Part shown: positions 46,043-57,534 of the stretch, piece by piece
How positions within the stretch are numbered: position 1 is the first letter of the stretch
How the letters are laid out: the number at the start of each line of letters is the position of its first letter
Source: Physcomitrium patens
Taxonomy: Eukaryota > Streptophyta > Bryopsida > Funariales > Funariaceae
Assembly (NCBI RefSeq): GCF_000002425.4
Contig: NC_037254.1
Location: forward strand, 18,178,405 to 18,242,404
Direction of reading: 5' to 3'
DNA length: 64,000 bases
Notes under the pieces: model-generated
Seen by the model: only the letters and a program-made list of their open reading frames with translations
Database searches by the model: none
Told to the model about the DNA's origin: nothing
Program-made: the position numbers and the translations under genes

Positions 46043-47364
46043 TGTCGTATTACGTGTTGACTTGTTCGGAAATACATTGGGTATCTGGCTGTGGAAGGTA
46101 TAGTTATTTTTGCAAATAACAAAGAAACCCTAATAGATTTTATCCATGTATGAAGAATATAATCGAAATATCAATTTCCAAGTATTCAAAAACACTCCTC
46201 ATAGTCATTTTAACCATACAATATTCCAATTGCTTTATTTCTTTTATAATTAAGTTGTTTTTGTTTTTCTTAACAAGTCCTAACCCTAGCGAGTGAGCTT
46301 TGACAAGTTGTAACTTTTGATCCAACCGTCCACTTAGTGTGAAATTTTGCATTCAAATACTAGTATAAGCCTTCTATATGCTCAAAAAATTTCAGCCCAA
46401 ACCAACTTATAGATTGCAAGAAAACGTCCAAAAACCGCACTGATGACACTCGGCCACAACCTTGAAATTTGATGTAGAAACTCCAGAAGTGATTTCTCCT
46501 TTGTCAACCGTTAACTCCAGCTCAAAATTAAATAGCCGCTTGATCTCTAAATCTTCTATTACCAAGCCAAAAATTACGTCGATCCAACTAGTAGATCTTC
46601 AGATATCACAGAAACCCTATCCAACCCTAGACTGCCAACTTCCGACAACCCTTTGTACTAAAACCCAGATATCTCTTGATTGCATCGTTAGATTAACACA
46701 AATTTTTGTATACAATTAGCACACCCAACTATCCAGACAATACCAAATTTTGATCTATAGATGCTACACGACTTGCACAAACCGATTGAGAATGCAAACC
46801 ATCAATGTTTTATATAAAATCCGAAACACCAAAATAAACACTGACTTTGAGCAGCGATTTCTCTCCTCTAACAAACCCTAATGAAACCAAACTAGTGATC
46901 TTAAAAAGAGCTTGAAGCTAGCTCTTCGATCCAAAAACCTGATCTGAAAAAACCCTCGTATTTTGCCCTAGGCGGCCGTTTTAGTGGCTAAAGGTCGGAT
47001 TTCGACCCTGTCTCATATCCGGCCGACCCCCGGATATCAATCTAATCTATCCTAGTGGTTTTATAGCCCGATTTTACCCTCAACTTAACCCTAGTATCAA
47101 CCATGCTAATAAATTATCCTTTTTATCCTTTTTTTACCATTTTATGGCCTTTCTAAGGCAATAAAAAAGTTACTACAGCCTAGAAGGTAAAATTACTAAC
47201 TAGTTTTTATCTATTAGCTATTAAGTGAAGAAAATAGGATTAGAGGCTTTTATAAAAGCCTTGTAAAATATATTGAATGCTTGTTGAACCATGATAATAG
47301 AATATTAATTAAAATATCATTTTTTTGTCATATTTTCACCATATAGTCGTGTCACAACACGACA
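46043..47364 (-). repeat. Solo LTR of family B inside A2
   Basis: 1322 bp with the ends TGTCGTATTACGTG and CACAACACGACA. It lies between the protease and gag parts of A2 with no internal B sequence, so it is the product of recombination between two LTRs. Its orientation cannot be read from genes. By LTR alignment it has the same orientation as B1 and B2. Confidence 0.92.
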
Positions 47365-48381
47365 ACGGTCCATATTGTAGCTAGACAAATTTGTTTTTCG
47401 ACATGCTATCTTCTTTGATCATTGTACTCCTCATTTTTTGGTTGAGTTGCTTCTTTGGCCAATGTTGAGTAGTGTGCTTAGGTTCTCCACAATATAAGCA
47501 CAATCCTTCCTGATAATGATGAGTCTTTTCTTGCTCAGTAAGAGGTTTGAAATGTATCGCATCAATTTGCATATCCTCTACTTTCAAATGTATGTATTAA
47601 AGAGATGTTGGTATTGACATTTAATTATAGTAATATTGAGGTTGACTTGTATGGTTCTTAGATCAAAATTCAAAAAGACGATTGTCGTACTTCAAAACAA
47701 AGTCAATTGTTTGACTCAATGTTTGAGGATCAGGTAAGTTGAGCATTAATTTTTTTACCTCATATTGTAATCCGTAGAGGAATTGGCTAATAAATGCAGT
47801 ATCATCCCACTTGATATCAGTTGCAAGTTATCAAAATTATGAAGCATACAACATTACTGACCAATTGCCTTATCACAAAATATGGATCTTATTGGTTGCA
47901 ACACAAATTGCATCATATTCTTCATACATAGATCAAAACTTTGCCAAAAAAGTCTTTAGATTATCCAATATTGGATCTTGTCATTCAAAAAAAGATGAAA
48001 ACCATGATAATGCTAAACCTAAAAGAAGCGTACCAGTGAATCTAACTTGCAATTCTAGAGTTGGATAACTTTGGGATTGAAGTTCAATCACAAGTTTTAC
48101 TTAATTGATAAATCCTCTAAACTTTGATCTAGTACCATCAAACTTCTCGAGTATGACAATTCTTAGTTCTCTAACATTGGAAGGGCGTTCCACCATAAGA
48201 AAAGGGACATGATTTGGTGCAAATGTTAAAGTAGCTCCAATCATTTCTATATCTTCACTTCCTGCCAATCTTATTGCTCCTTGTAGTGGTAAATTGAATT
48301 GATGCATCGCAAGCATTAATTCTCTTAATTGGTCTTGTATTTGTGCCATTGCACTCTTCATTTTAGTAAGTTTTGCCATGC
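47365..48381 (-). pseudogene. A2 gag remnants
   Basis: 48101-48379 encodes the N-terminus (MAKLTKMKSAMAQIQDQLRE) and the capsid motif EKFDGTRSKFRGF. 47381-47587 encodes the nucleocapsid with CLYCGEPKHTTQHW, where the last Cys of the CCHC knuckle is Trp. Frameshifts and stops lie between the two. Confidence 0.8.
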
Positions 48382-48591
48382 TAATACTTAGAAAAGAGAA
48401 GATGTTAAATATTGCTTAAGACAAATAGAAGAGAGGACTCGAGAACAAAGAAAATACTAAGGATAATATCAGTTTAGAAGAGGGTAATCCATATCTTCTA
48501 ATATGCTTATGTCTTATCAAGAAAAAGGAGTATTCCACTCTTAATCTAGATTAGACAAAGCTCTAATATTGTAAGTGTACTCTTGTCAATC

Positions 48592-48676
48592 TATCAAGGA
48601 TAAGAATATGATAAAAATAAATAAATAAGTGAGACTTCTCTTAAAGAAAGATGAAAAAATAGAAATAACTTGATAT
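48592..48676 (-). repeat. Fragment of the A2 5' LTR
   Basis: 85 bp identical in layout to the first 85 bp of 42265-42814, with TG changed to TA at the end. It breaks at ACTTGATAT, where B2 RT sequence begins. The junction has short microhomology (TAAT). Confidence 0.85.
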
Positions 48677-49182
48677 TAATCGCATCAATTTTAATGGAAT
48701 CTAGTTTTCTTCCATAAAATCCACATAAATGTCCAATAATCACAACCTCTTATATTTCAAATGTAGATTTTATACCTGATAATGTAAGATGAACTTCTCT
48801 AAGCCGAGTCAATATTTTTTTACAATCTTGTATATGATCAGCAATATACTTGCGACACCCCTTCTTATCTAAAGTTTCATCATTTTCTTCTTCTTTGCAT
48901 CCTTTTATAAGAACATCATCTAAAAAAGGCATAGTCTTTTCAGGAATAAAATCTCATAATACCTTATTCATCCCGTTTATCATATGCGCAATTGAGTTGG
49001 TTGCACCTTGAGAAAGAATACACATTCTAACTAATCCAAGTGGTATTCTCATCATTGTCATATCTCTACTTCCTTTTGTAAGTTGAAATTGGTCATAGTT
49101 CGAATACAAATAACCCATTGAATAGATTGTCCTTGTTACAAATGCCTCAGCAAATTCATCTACTATAGGCCAAATTCCTACA
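48677..49182 (-). pseudogene. B2 reverse transcriptase fragment
   Basis: Collinear with B1 53721-54215. It contains the catalytic FLDDVLIKGC region (48870-48932) and ends at AATTCCTACA, where copy A3 begins. Confidence 0.88.
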
Positions 49183-49745
49183 TGTCAAGGACAAGAACTC
49201 GATGAAAAAATAATTCAAACAAGTGAGCCTTCACTCAAAGAGACGTAACAAAATATATATATAAACAAGTATATATATTGAAAGAGAAACTGGAATGGCT
49301 ATTGCCAAAAGATAAGAAAACTAGAGATCCTTGAAATTAGACTAGAAGCAAGAAAGGAGTTGACAAGAGTGAAGAAGCCTTCACTCTTATCTCTATATAT
49401 ATTATCTAACTAGGGGCTACATGGCGACATTCTATAGGACCTCCAATATGTGTTGACTTTGTAGAACACATGCCTTGACTTACAAGGCAAGTTCTTCTAC
49501 GTGTGGGCCACATAGTTAGCTTGATCTTCAAGCTAACAACATGTGTGGCACATGGCCAACTTGTTGACCACGTTTCTAATCCAAAAACTCAATTAAAGAC
49601 ACCTATGAAGTCAAAGCAACGTCTATGAAGCTTTTAGGAAGCTTCCATATTAAATATTGTAGAATTAACTTACTTTTACCTATTTTTATTTACTTCTATC
49701 TATTTGTATATGTAAGTACTAGCTTACACGATTATGTCCATGACA
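49183..49745 (-). repeat. 3' LTR of A3
   Basis: 563 bp, TGTCAAGGACAAG...GTCCATGACA. A perfect inverted repeat lies at 49515-49537 (arms GTTAGCTTGA and TCAAGCTAAC, loop TCT). On the minus strand the TATA stretch is near 49405 and the hairpin GAGTGAAG/CTTCACTC near 49370-49390. The visible part of the 5' LTR is almost identical. Confidence 0.93.
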
Positions 49746-49786
49746 TTATCCGCCCTTCTAGGGACGAGTTCCACGAGGAGCAGTCA

Positions 49787-50207
49787 TCATATGTTGAAAA
49801 AATCTATGATGCAACAAATTGTATTTGCCACATACTCTGATCTTTGTTCTCTTCAAAGATGATTGATAGGACCTCTCAACCATCGGTAGTGTAACATACC
49901 AGGGTAGAAAGACCACCCAGTTATTTGATCATTGTTGAGGCCTCCGTAACTTCCTTCAAATAGAATATTTGGAACACCATCAGGTTGTTCCTACCTCTAG
50001 CAAAATCACCAAACATCGGGAGTCCCTTTTCAAATCATGATACCAAACGCGTTGTATCTCACCATCTATTCAAGGAAGAACATGTCATTCTTGAAGATCT
50101 TCATCTCGATAGCATTGTCTTGAAGGTTGTGACAATCGTAATGTCTCGTCTGATAGGTCAGCAAATGAAGGCTCTTGAGTCGAATCCGCAAGTTGTTGGT
50201 TCTCCAT
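49787..50207 (-). pseudogene. A3 ORF3
   Basis: ATG at 50207 (rc) opens 40 codons with LRLSQPSRQCYRDEDLQE, like VRVSQPS...RDEEL in E1. TGA codons and a 2-bp deletion follow (A1 keeps the two bases). In the restored phase HYRWLRGPINHL is at 49856-49891. The reading ends with TGA at 49787. The B1 insertion at 50219 lies immediately upstream of the start codon. Function unknown. Confidence 0.72.
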
Positions 50208-50214
50208 CTCCTGA

Positions 50215-50218
50215 GCGT
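50215..50218. repeat. 4-bp target duplication of B1, left
   Basis: GCGT before the left LTR; the same bases follow the right LTR at 58869-58872. Confidence 0.85.
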
Positions 50219-51553
50219 TGTCGTATTACGTGCTTTCCTGCTCGAGAACGTGCCGGGCATCTGGCTGTAGAAGGTAGTATGGAGATTCATCAATAGTCAA
50301 GCAGTCTATCAGTTTTGACTGTTGGAATATAAACGACTGCAACAATGTACCGTAAATCTATACGGATGCTCTTCGACTGCTTGTCGAAGTCCTTTTTGCC
50401 CCAGCCGGTAGGTCTCTAGACGTTACAGAGAACCCCGAACAATCTAAACTGTTAATCTTCAATACCGCTTTGTACTTACGATCTTGTATCCACTGACTGT
50501 CTTCTTAGATTAACCCAATAAATTTCATTCACTCCGCATACTCAATCCTATAGACGCCCTTTTAATCCTTCAATCACAGACGTAACTCGATTTCACAAAA
50601 CAGTCAAGAGTATTCAAACCCACTTCATTAAAAATCCCGATTCACCATTACAATACTCACTTCAGCAGTGATTGTCTTAGCCTTTCCAAAAATCTACGAA
50701 GAAGAAAAATCCAAATTCTCTGTCTTTCCTTCCCCGACCAAAAGCATGAAGCTCCTCTCTCTAATCCCTTTGATCTTCAAAAACCTCCAATGAAAACCGA
50801 ACTAGTAACCTTGCAGAAGCTTGAAAACTAGCTCCCCCCGATTCCTAGAGACAAAAAAAAAAACCCCTATCTTCAAAACTATATCCCCCCTAATCTTATC
50901 CTCTGAATTTCTTCAATCTTTCGTCTTAGATCTGGAATTGGCTCCCACCGTCAAGCTTGGATCCAAAATTGGCTCTCGCCATCAGAGCTTTCTCCTCCAT
51001 TTTTACCTTTAAGAAATCCATTTACCGAAAACAACGTTCCCTGAAACGGCACAAAGAACAGGACAGTCTGAAACAAAATCGAACCCCGTAATCGGGACCA
51101 CATTGAGTCGCCCGACCAATTCAGGTCTCATATTGGATAAGAGTCCAGTAGTAACCTGGATGTTCCCGTAATTGGGTCAAATTGGTCCTCGCATCGGATT
51201 GGCTAAGACCCGTAGTAAGACCTGGATTTCCCGTAATTAGACTGCATTGGGTTGACCGGCCAATTCAGGTCTCATATTGGATAAGAGGACCCGGATTGGA
51301 TTCTCGAAATTGGATCCAATTGGCTCTTCAAACCCGTCGTGTGAATTGGTCCTTTTCTTCCTGCTGACTCCCGTTATTGGAATCGAATGGAGCATTTCAG
51401 TATGCCCCGGTTGACTGTAACAGAGTGACTGAACCTGACCACTCAGTATTTGCACTGGAGTTGGTCGATGCTCACAATATTTGAGGTAACTAAATATTAA
51501 TAAAATTCTCCTTTCTTTTTATTTTCACTGTATACTCGTGTTACAATACGACA
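50219..51553 (-). repeat. 3' LTR of B1
   Basis: 1335 bp. Between about 51070 and 51390 it holds an unusual series of CCAAT/ATTGG pentamers (about 14 by eye) in an imperfect tandem repeat of about 147 bp (GACCAATTCAGGTCTCATAT at 51115 and again near 51260). Confidence 0.94.
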
Positions 51554-51566
51554 TCCACCCCCTCTG
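51554..51566 (-). other. Polypurine tract of B1
   Basis: AGAGGGGGTGGA on the minus strand directly before the 3' LTR. B2 and B3 keep decayed versions at the same place. Confidence 0.8.
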
Positions 51567-51615
51567 AACCTGTGCATCCTCCGGTATGCACCAATTTACC
51601 CAATTGCTGTTTGAT

Positions 51616-52716
51616 TCAGAATATATCCTCTACGTCTTTGTTTAGTTCGTCTTCGTCACCTTCATTATCCAAATCACTTTCATCTTCTTGCTGCGGAATC
51701 TCTATACCTTCATTAAGGTCTTCCATATTCATCTCAGCGTGTCTTCATTTAAATATTTTTACTCGCTTCCCTGCAATTGGTATTTTCAATTTTGTACCAT
51801 CTAACTCCCGTAACGAATAAGTCGCATTATCATGAATTCTTGTAACCACATATGGTCCAAACCAACGTTTTGAAAATTTTCGCAAAGTACTATGTTGATT
51901 ATCCAGACTATTGTCATAAACAAGTACCCAGTCACCTTCCTCGATTGCTTTTGGTCTCAATCGATGTTGCTTATCGAATCGCGCCTTGTTTTGTAACCTT
52001 GCTCTTTTTAACCTTCCCAATGCTATCTGGACATCTTCCATTCTTTGCTCCAATTGTCAAATCCTAATAGCCAGAAGTTCTTCTCTTGTCAATTCATCTT
52101 CCCATGGTAGCATACTCCAAGTAAGTACCTTTTCTTCAATCGGCATAATTGATTTTTGACCTGTCATAAGTTCTACTAGCATATATCCTGTCACCGAACT
52201 ATGTGTTGTTTGATCAGCCCATAATGCAAATGACAATAGTCGTGGCCACTCTTTAACTTTCCCATTACAAGCTTTAAACAATGCTTTCACAATTGGCGGG
52301 TGACTGCGTTTGCTTTTTGCATTCCCTTCTGGATTATAAGCAGTAGTCAGTGATACTTTAACTCCACATCTTTCAAAGAACTTACGAGCTTCTTGTGCAT
52401 TTAATTCTCCACGATCTGTAGTGATTTTTCCTACGCACCCGTAATGGCAAATGACATCTTCAAGCAAAAACCTACAAATCCCCTCTGTACATTTTGTCCT
52501 CAATGCTCTTCCTTCTACTTGATTTGATAAATCTTCACGAGCTAAAACCAAATATCTCCTCTGCCATAACCCAACTGGCATAATAACCAAATCAACAACC
52601 CATTTAAAATGAATAGCCAAAGGATATGTAGGATGAAGACCATCTCGGTGTCGGATATTAGAATACGATTGACAGATTTCACATGACTCTACAAATGAGA
52701 GCACATCTCGATACAT
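51616..52716 (-). pseudogene. B1 integrase and acidic tail
   Basis: Zinc region CEICQSYSN, core with VDLVIMP, TTDRGELNAQEA and NPEGNAKSKRSHPP. The catalytic Glu is replaced by Lys (B2 has SERGH), a G to A change, and the next Gly by Ser. The C-terminal module contains RWFGPYVV and YSLRELDGTKLKIPI. A TGA at about 51745 (CGA in B2) separates the final acidic tail (EDESDLDNEGDEDEL), ending at 51616. Confidence 0.9.
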
Positions 52717-52758
52717 ATTTTTCCACCAATATCGTTCCTTGAGTTTAGCAAAAGTAGC

Positions 52759-55070
52759 TCAGATTCCTCTATGCCCTGCCCATAAACTATCATGAAACTC
52801 CTTTAATAATTTTAGTTTTTCTTCCCTTTTGCCTATCACTCGTTGTGGCATCCCAATTCCTTTCTTCGGTCTCTTCCATAAGAATCCATCTCGAAGTAAA
52901 AATCCATATGCTTTTTTTCTTATTTGTTTGAATTTTTCTGTAGGCCAATTCCCCTGCTTAGTCAAGGTATTCAAATAATGACTAATATTCAATAATTCTC
53001 CTTCATAAGATTCTTCAAGAAATAGCTTGTCTTCTTTGTTGAGATTTGATATTAAATAGAATTTCAATCCGACATCATCAATGTCTTCAATCATTTCGTC
53101 CTCCCTCTCGTATCTTGCTCGAGATAGCATGTCTGCTACTAAATTGTCCTTCCCAGTGATATGCTTAAATTCTGGATTTAGTGACTTAATATAAGCAATC
53201 CATCTTAACATTGCAATATCTGGCGTTGAACAGTTAATAATCATTCCAAGCAATGGCAAGCAATCTGTTTCAATTACTACTACTGCCCCAATCAAATAGT
53301 CCTTTTCAGCTTTTATAGCCGAAACGACTCCCCAAAGTTCTCTTTTGACTTGCAAATATGCACGCTGACGAATACTTAAAACTTTAGCCCCAAATCGAAC
53401 TGCAAATCTACTCCTATTTGAATCATCTTGACCTACAGCCCATCCAATGGCAATTGGACTAGCATCCACAGTAAGAATCACTGGTCTATTGCACTTATAA
53501 TCAACCTTCCTCAATAATAGAGGTGACATCAATAAATTCTTCAATCTTTGCATTGCCTGAATATGCCTTTCTTCCCATTTAAATCGGTAACCCTTGCGTA
53601 ACAGTTCATATAATGGATCCGCTATGTGAGCAAAATGAGGGATCCAGATTCGATAAAATACACATGCATCCAAAAACCTGTGAACCTCTGTTAAAGAATC
53701 ACAATCCTCTTTCATCCTTCTAATTGCATCAACTTTAGTCGGATCTGGTTTTCTTCCGTAGGATCCACATAAATGTCCAAAAATTACAACCTCTCGTACT
53801 CCAAATACGGACTTCATACCCGATAATGTAATATGAACTTCTCCAAGCCGAGTTAAAATCTTTTCACAATCTTGTATATGATCAACAACATATCTGCGAC
53901 ACCCCCTCGTATCTAAAGTTTCATCCTTGTCTCCTTCTCTGCACCCTTTTATAGGAACATCATCCAGAAAAGGCATAGTCTTTTCCGGAATAAAATCTCT
54001 CAATACCTTATTCATCTCATTCATCATATGCGCAACAAAGTTGGTCGCGCCTTGAAGAAGAGTGCACATTCTAACTAATCCAAGTGGTGTCCTCATCGTT
54101 GTCATATTTCTACTTCCTTCGGCAAGTTGAAATTGATTATAACCTCAATACAAATCACCCATTGAATAGATCGCCTTTCCAGCAAACGCCTCAGCAAATT
54201 CATCCACAATAGGTCCAATTCCTGCATTCTTGATAGTTACAGCATTCACCGGCTGCATATCTTGAATAAACCATAGTGACCCATTCTTCTTAGGTACCAT
54301 AAACCATCGACTAGAATACGGCGTAAATGAAGGTTCCAATATTTTCATCTTTATCTTTTCTTTTAATAGTTCCACCAATTTAGGTAAATGTGCCCTCGGT
54401 ACTGGAATCGGTCTTAGATTCCAAGGTACATGCGGTACAGTGAAGATAACTATAGGTGTTATAATATTTGGATCCACACATCCAATTTCATGAGATTCGA
54501 AGGCAAACGATCTACCTTGTTTAGCCAACATCTTTTTGAAGCAAGTAATTTCCTCCGGCAATAAAGAACCATCAGAACCAACCTTCAATTCTTCAAAAGT
54601 CTCTTCAGTAAACTGATGTCCAATACTCATTGGATCTCTTAAACTCGCTTCTTTTGATGCTTCTCCCATTTGTTCTTTAGAATCCTCTGGTAATGGTCCG
54701 GAAACAGGCTTTACCTTCTTATCTGCCATTTTATATCTCGTCTCTACTATGACTTCTGGTGCTTGAAAAGATTCAAGCATGGTATAAACCTCTCTCGAAT
54801 GAATGTCAACAAACTTATCATTATCCCCTAACCCAATAGATGTAATCAATTCCAATGAATCTTCCAGTCCATTTTCTTCATAAACATCCAAAATCCTCTC
54901 ATCATCTTGCAATGCACCTATCTTGCGTAATTGTCCTTCAATATTATATAATCTTTTTCTTTCTTTTCTTTTAAAATCATCAACTTTCTTATACATAATA
55001 TTTCTATTCTCCAATATACCAATAAAACTCGCATCAAAGGCACCTTCATTTCGCGAGAGTACCTCCTCTT
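52759..55070 (-). pseudogene. B1 reverse transcriptase and RNase H
   Basis: RT palm motif FLDDVPIKG (about 53955-53985) replaces YxDD. RNase H has VDASPIAIGWAVGQD and the reading ends with DNLVADMLSRARY and a linker. TGA near 54115 and further stops break the frame. The N-terminal region (54145-55014) has an unrecognised extension of about 100 residues before the RT start. The frame is open upstream past the protease stop at 55092, so translation would need a frameshift. Confidence 0.9.
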
Positions 55071-55091
55071 TTGTACCTCCATAATCTCGCT

Positions 55092-56105
55092 TTACAGTGG
55101 TACCTCCCCAAAATCCTTAAATCCTTCAACAATCTTTGGCAATGGTTTCTTCCTCAACCTATCTCGATTCCGTTCATGGTTAGGAGGTACTGTTAGAAAT
55201 TGTACAGCTTTCCTCCCATCTTCGCTCCGTACCCTTGCATAAGCAGAACCATCGTCAAGTACCTTTGTTTCCATCCGTGTTGCCGTGATATAAGGTTGTC
55301 CTAAAATCAACGGATAAGACGTTGTATCTTGAACGAAGAAATGTTGCTCCGTCGCAACATCCCCAATCCGAATTTTGACATCTGGATAAGCTCCATATAA
55401 TTCGCCCCGTGTGTTATTAGCTGCTCGTATTGCCCATCCATGTTCCATATCAATTGGCCATTTTTGCTTCTTATAAAGATCTTTAGACATGAGATTTATT
55501 TCAGAACCATAGTCCACCAAAGCAACTATTGGTTCTTCTATATCTCCTACCTTCACCAATACCTCAGTAGTTGCCCTTGCCCAATGCTTTCGAGTATAAT
55601 GGCTCAAAGTTTCCATTCCCTTGTCACTAGAATCTTCGAAACGTACTCGCTGATTATACCCATTCTTTTCATTTGTTGGTTGCTTGTAACCAATATCAAC
55701 CTCTTCTTCATCTCTACATATTCTTGCATCAATAGCATGACTCATTCCAGTTTCGTCCATTAATTGCCTCTTTCGCTTAATGCTGTCAATGATAACATCA
55801 TGAAACTCGTTCTTTGCAATTCCTAAGACTTCTTTCAATGTGAATTCCACCTTAGCGTTTAATATACGTTCTTCCAACACCCCTTTCAAATTTGTTGCCG
55901 CTTCAATGTCAGAAAGTAGCTTATAGGTAATTGATTTGCCCTTATCTTTTGTCTCCGTTGTTTTTTCTCCCAATGATGCTGAGGTATCCTTTACAGGCAA
56001 TTCTTGTGAAGCTGCCTCCCGAGCCTTGTCTCCTCGAGTTTGCCTCTTAAAAGAATTTCCTTCTCTAGTATCATCAAAATTTCCTCGTCTCTTTTCTTCC
56101 ATCAA
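55092..56105 (-). pseudogene. B1 aspartic protease region
   Basis: 337 codons open, in frame with gag. The protease core is at about 55400-55560: VALVDYGSEINLMSK, where the active-site DSG is DYG, and LILGQPYITA downstream. The N-terminal 180 residues are charged and not recognised. B3 has VDDM at the same site, so neither copy keeps DSG. Confidence 0.8.
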
Positions 56106-56255
56106 AGCTTCATGTTGGCTCTTAGCAATATATGCATGAACTGAAAGAGACTCAACAGGATCCTCCTAACCTGTTCTACCTCGTATTGTAGCTGCAGTTC
56201 TCAATAACGCTTCTCGAGGTAATTTCCCTTCTTGCATTGTAGAAACGGCATAAGC

Positions 56256-57464
56256 CTAAAACTCACTAGTTTCCGTACTTCCACCAATTTCATCATCTAC
56301 TCTAGCACCATACCTTGCACTTTCTCGTACTACTGTTTCATGCTCTTTTAAGTAATCTTGAACCAATGCTCTCATTCCTCCCTTGCCAAAATTGGTTTGA
56401 AGAAGATCCTCTCTATTTTTCAATGCTATCTTCCCATCTTTCCAGCAAATAATTCCCTGCCGTATCATATTATTAAATTCATTGCAATCTTTTCTAGTGT
56501 GTGAAGCATCATCACACCAAATGCATCTTTGTACATATCCTTGTTTTGAAACATTCTTCGAATTATTTATAGAAGTATTCTCTTCAAGTCTTGTCAATTT
56601 GATTTGAAGATCTCGCATTCCTCGTATAATTTCTTCCATACCCATATCTGCTTTCTTTGACAAGGATGTCGAAGGTTGAACTGTAGGCATTGTCGGTGGT
56701 GTTGTACGTACTGGAGCTTTGGGTGCTTGTACTGTTTTCGGAATATTACTCCTATCCTTCCTCCTTTCTTTTTTTGTAAGCAACCCCACCGCATCTTCAA
56801 CGTTCTTCCACTTCATTGTCAATCCTTCATCTTCTTCTTTGTCTTCAAGAAGGGGTTCTAATTTCTCTTGCAATTCTCCATCAGCAGCTTGAAGAAATAG
56901 ATCAACTTTGTTCGGCTCCAATGTCAATTTTTCTACCTTCGATAATTGAGAGTACTGCCTCTCAAATTCCCTTAGTAGCTCTGTTGCTTGCAAATTCTTA
57001 TTCGGCCGTTGAATCCATTCCAGAAACAGCTTCTTAGTAACGCGATCAGCATCTTCCAAGAAATATTCGTCTTTCAATGCATGTGAAAAATCCTCCCATG
57101 AATTCCCACAACGATCCGTAATCGATGTAATGTGGTCTCTTATCTCTGGTATCGTGGCAAGTCCAAATAGTGCAACCATTTTCTTCTCAGAAATCCGATT
57201 TAATTCCATTTCACGAACATAACATCTTAAATACCTTGAAATATTCCTCCCATCAAATTGATCAATTTTATTGACCACTGCTTGCAATGCTTTGGTTGCC
57301 AAAGCTTCCTTTCGATCATTGCTTTGTTGTTGCTCCATTGACAATGAGAAGGCTTGAAACAAACTAGCAATAGACGGATCCATGTGCATACCTTGTCCTT
57401 TAGAAGACTCCCCACTAGAAACTCCTCCCAAAAATCATTCCAAATTTTTATTTTCGTTTTCCAT
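56256..57464 (-). pseudogene. gag: B1 gag
   Basis: ATG at 57464 (MENENKNLE), TGA ten codons later, then open from 57431 to the amber stop at 56256. A capsid-like region (DQFDGRNISRYLRCYVREME) and a complete CCHC zinc knuckle CIWCDDASHTRKDC (about 56498-56540) are present. The frame continues into protease after two more stops. Confidence 0.88.
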
Positions 57465-57510
57465 AAAATAAAGATAAAATCAACTGAAATCCAATACCTT
57501 CCACCTCAAG

Positions 57511-57530
57511 ATTTCACGTCGGGTTCACCA
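57511..57530 (-). other. Primer-binding site of B1
   Basis: TGGTGAACCCGACGTGAA on the minus strand, 4 bp inside the 5' LTR. The plus strand reads like a tRNA 3' end finishing in CCA. I could not identify the tRNA. Confidence 0.7.
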
Positions 57531-57534
57531 CTTT

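Larger units (their letters stand above)
42265..48676 (-). mobile_element. Chromovirus copy A2 (family A), with deletions
   Basis: 3' LTR 42265-42814, internal part to 48591 and a 5' LTR fragment 48592-48676. Inserted in B2 integrase. The rest of its 5' LTR is deleted together with the part of B2 corresponding to B1 52644-53720. A solo B LTR is inserted at 46043-47364. Internal deletions remove the integrase core (about 43530) and the chromodomain end plus the first half of ORF3 (about 43005). Confidence 0.9.
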
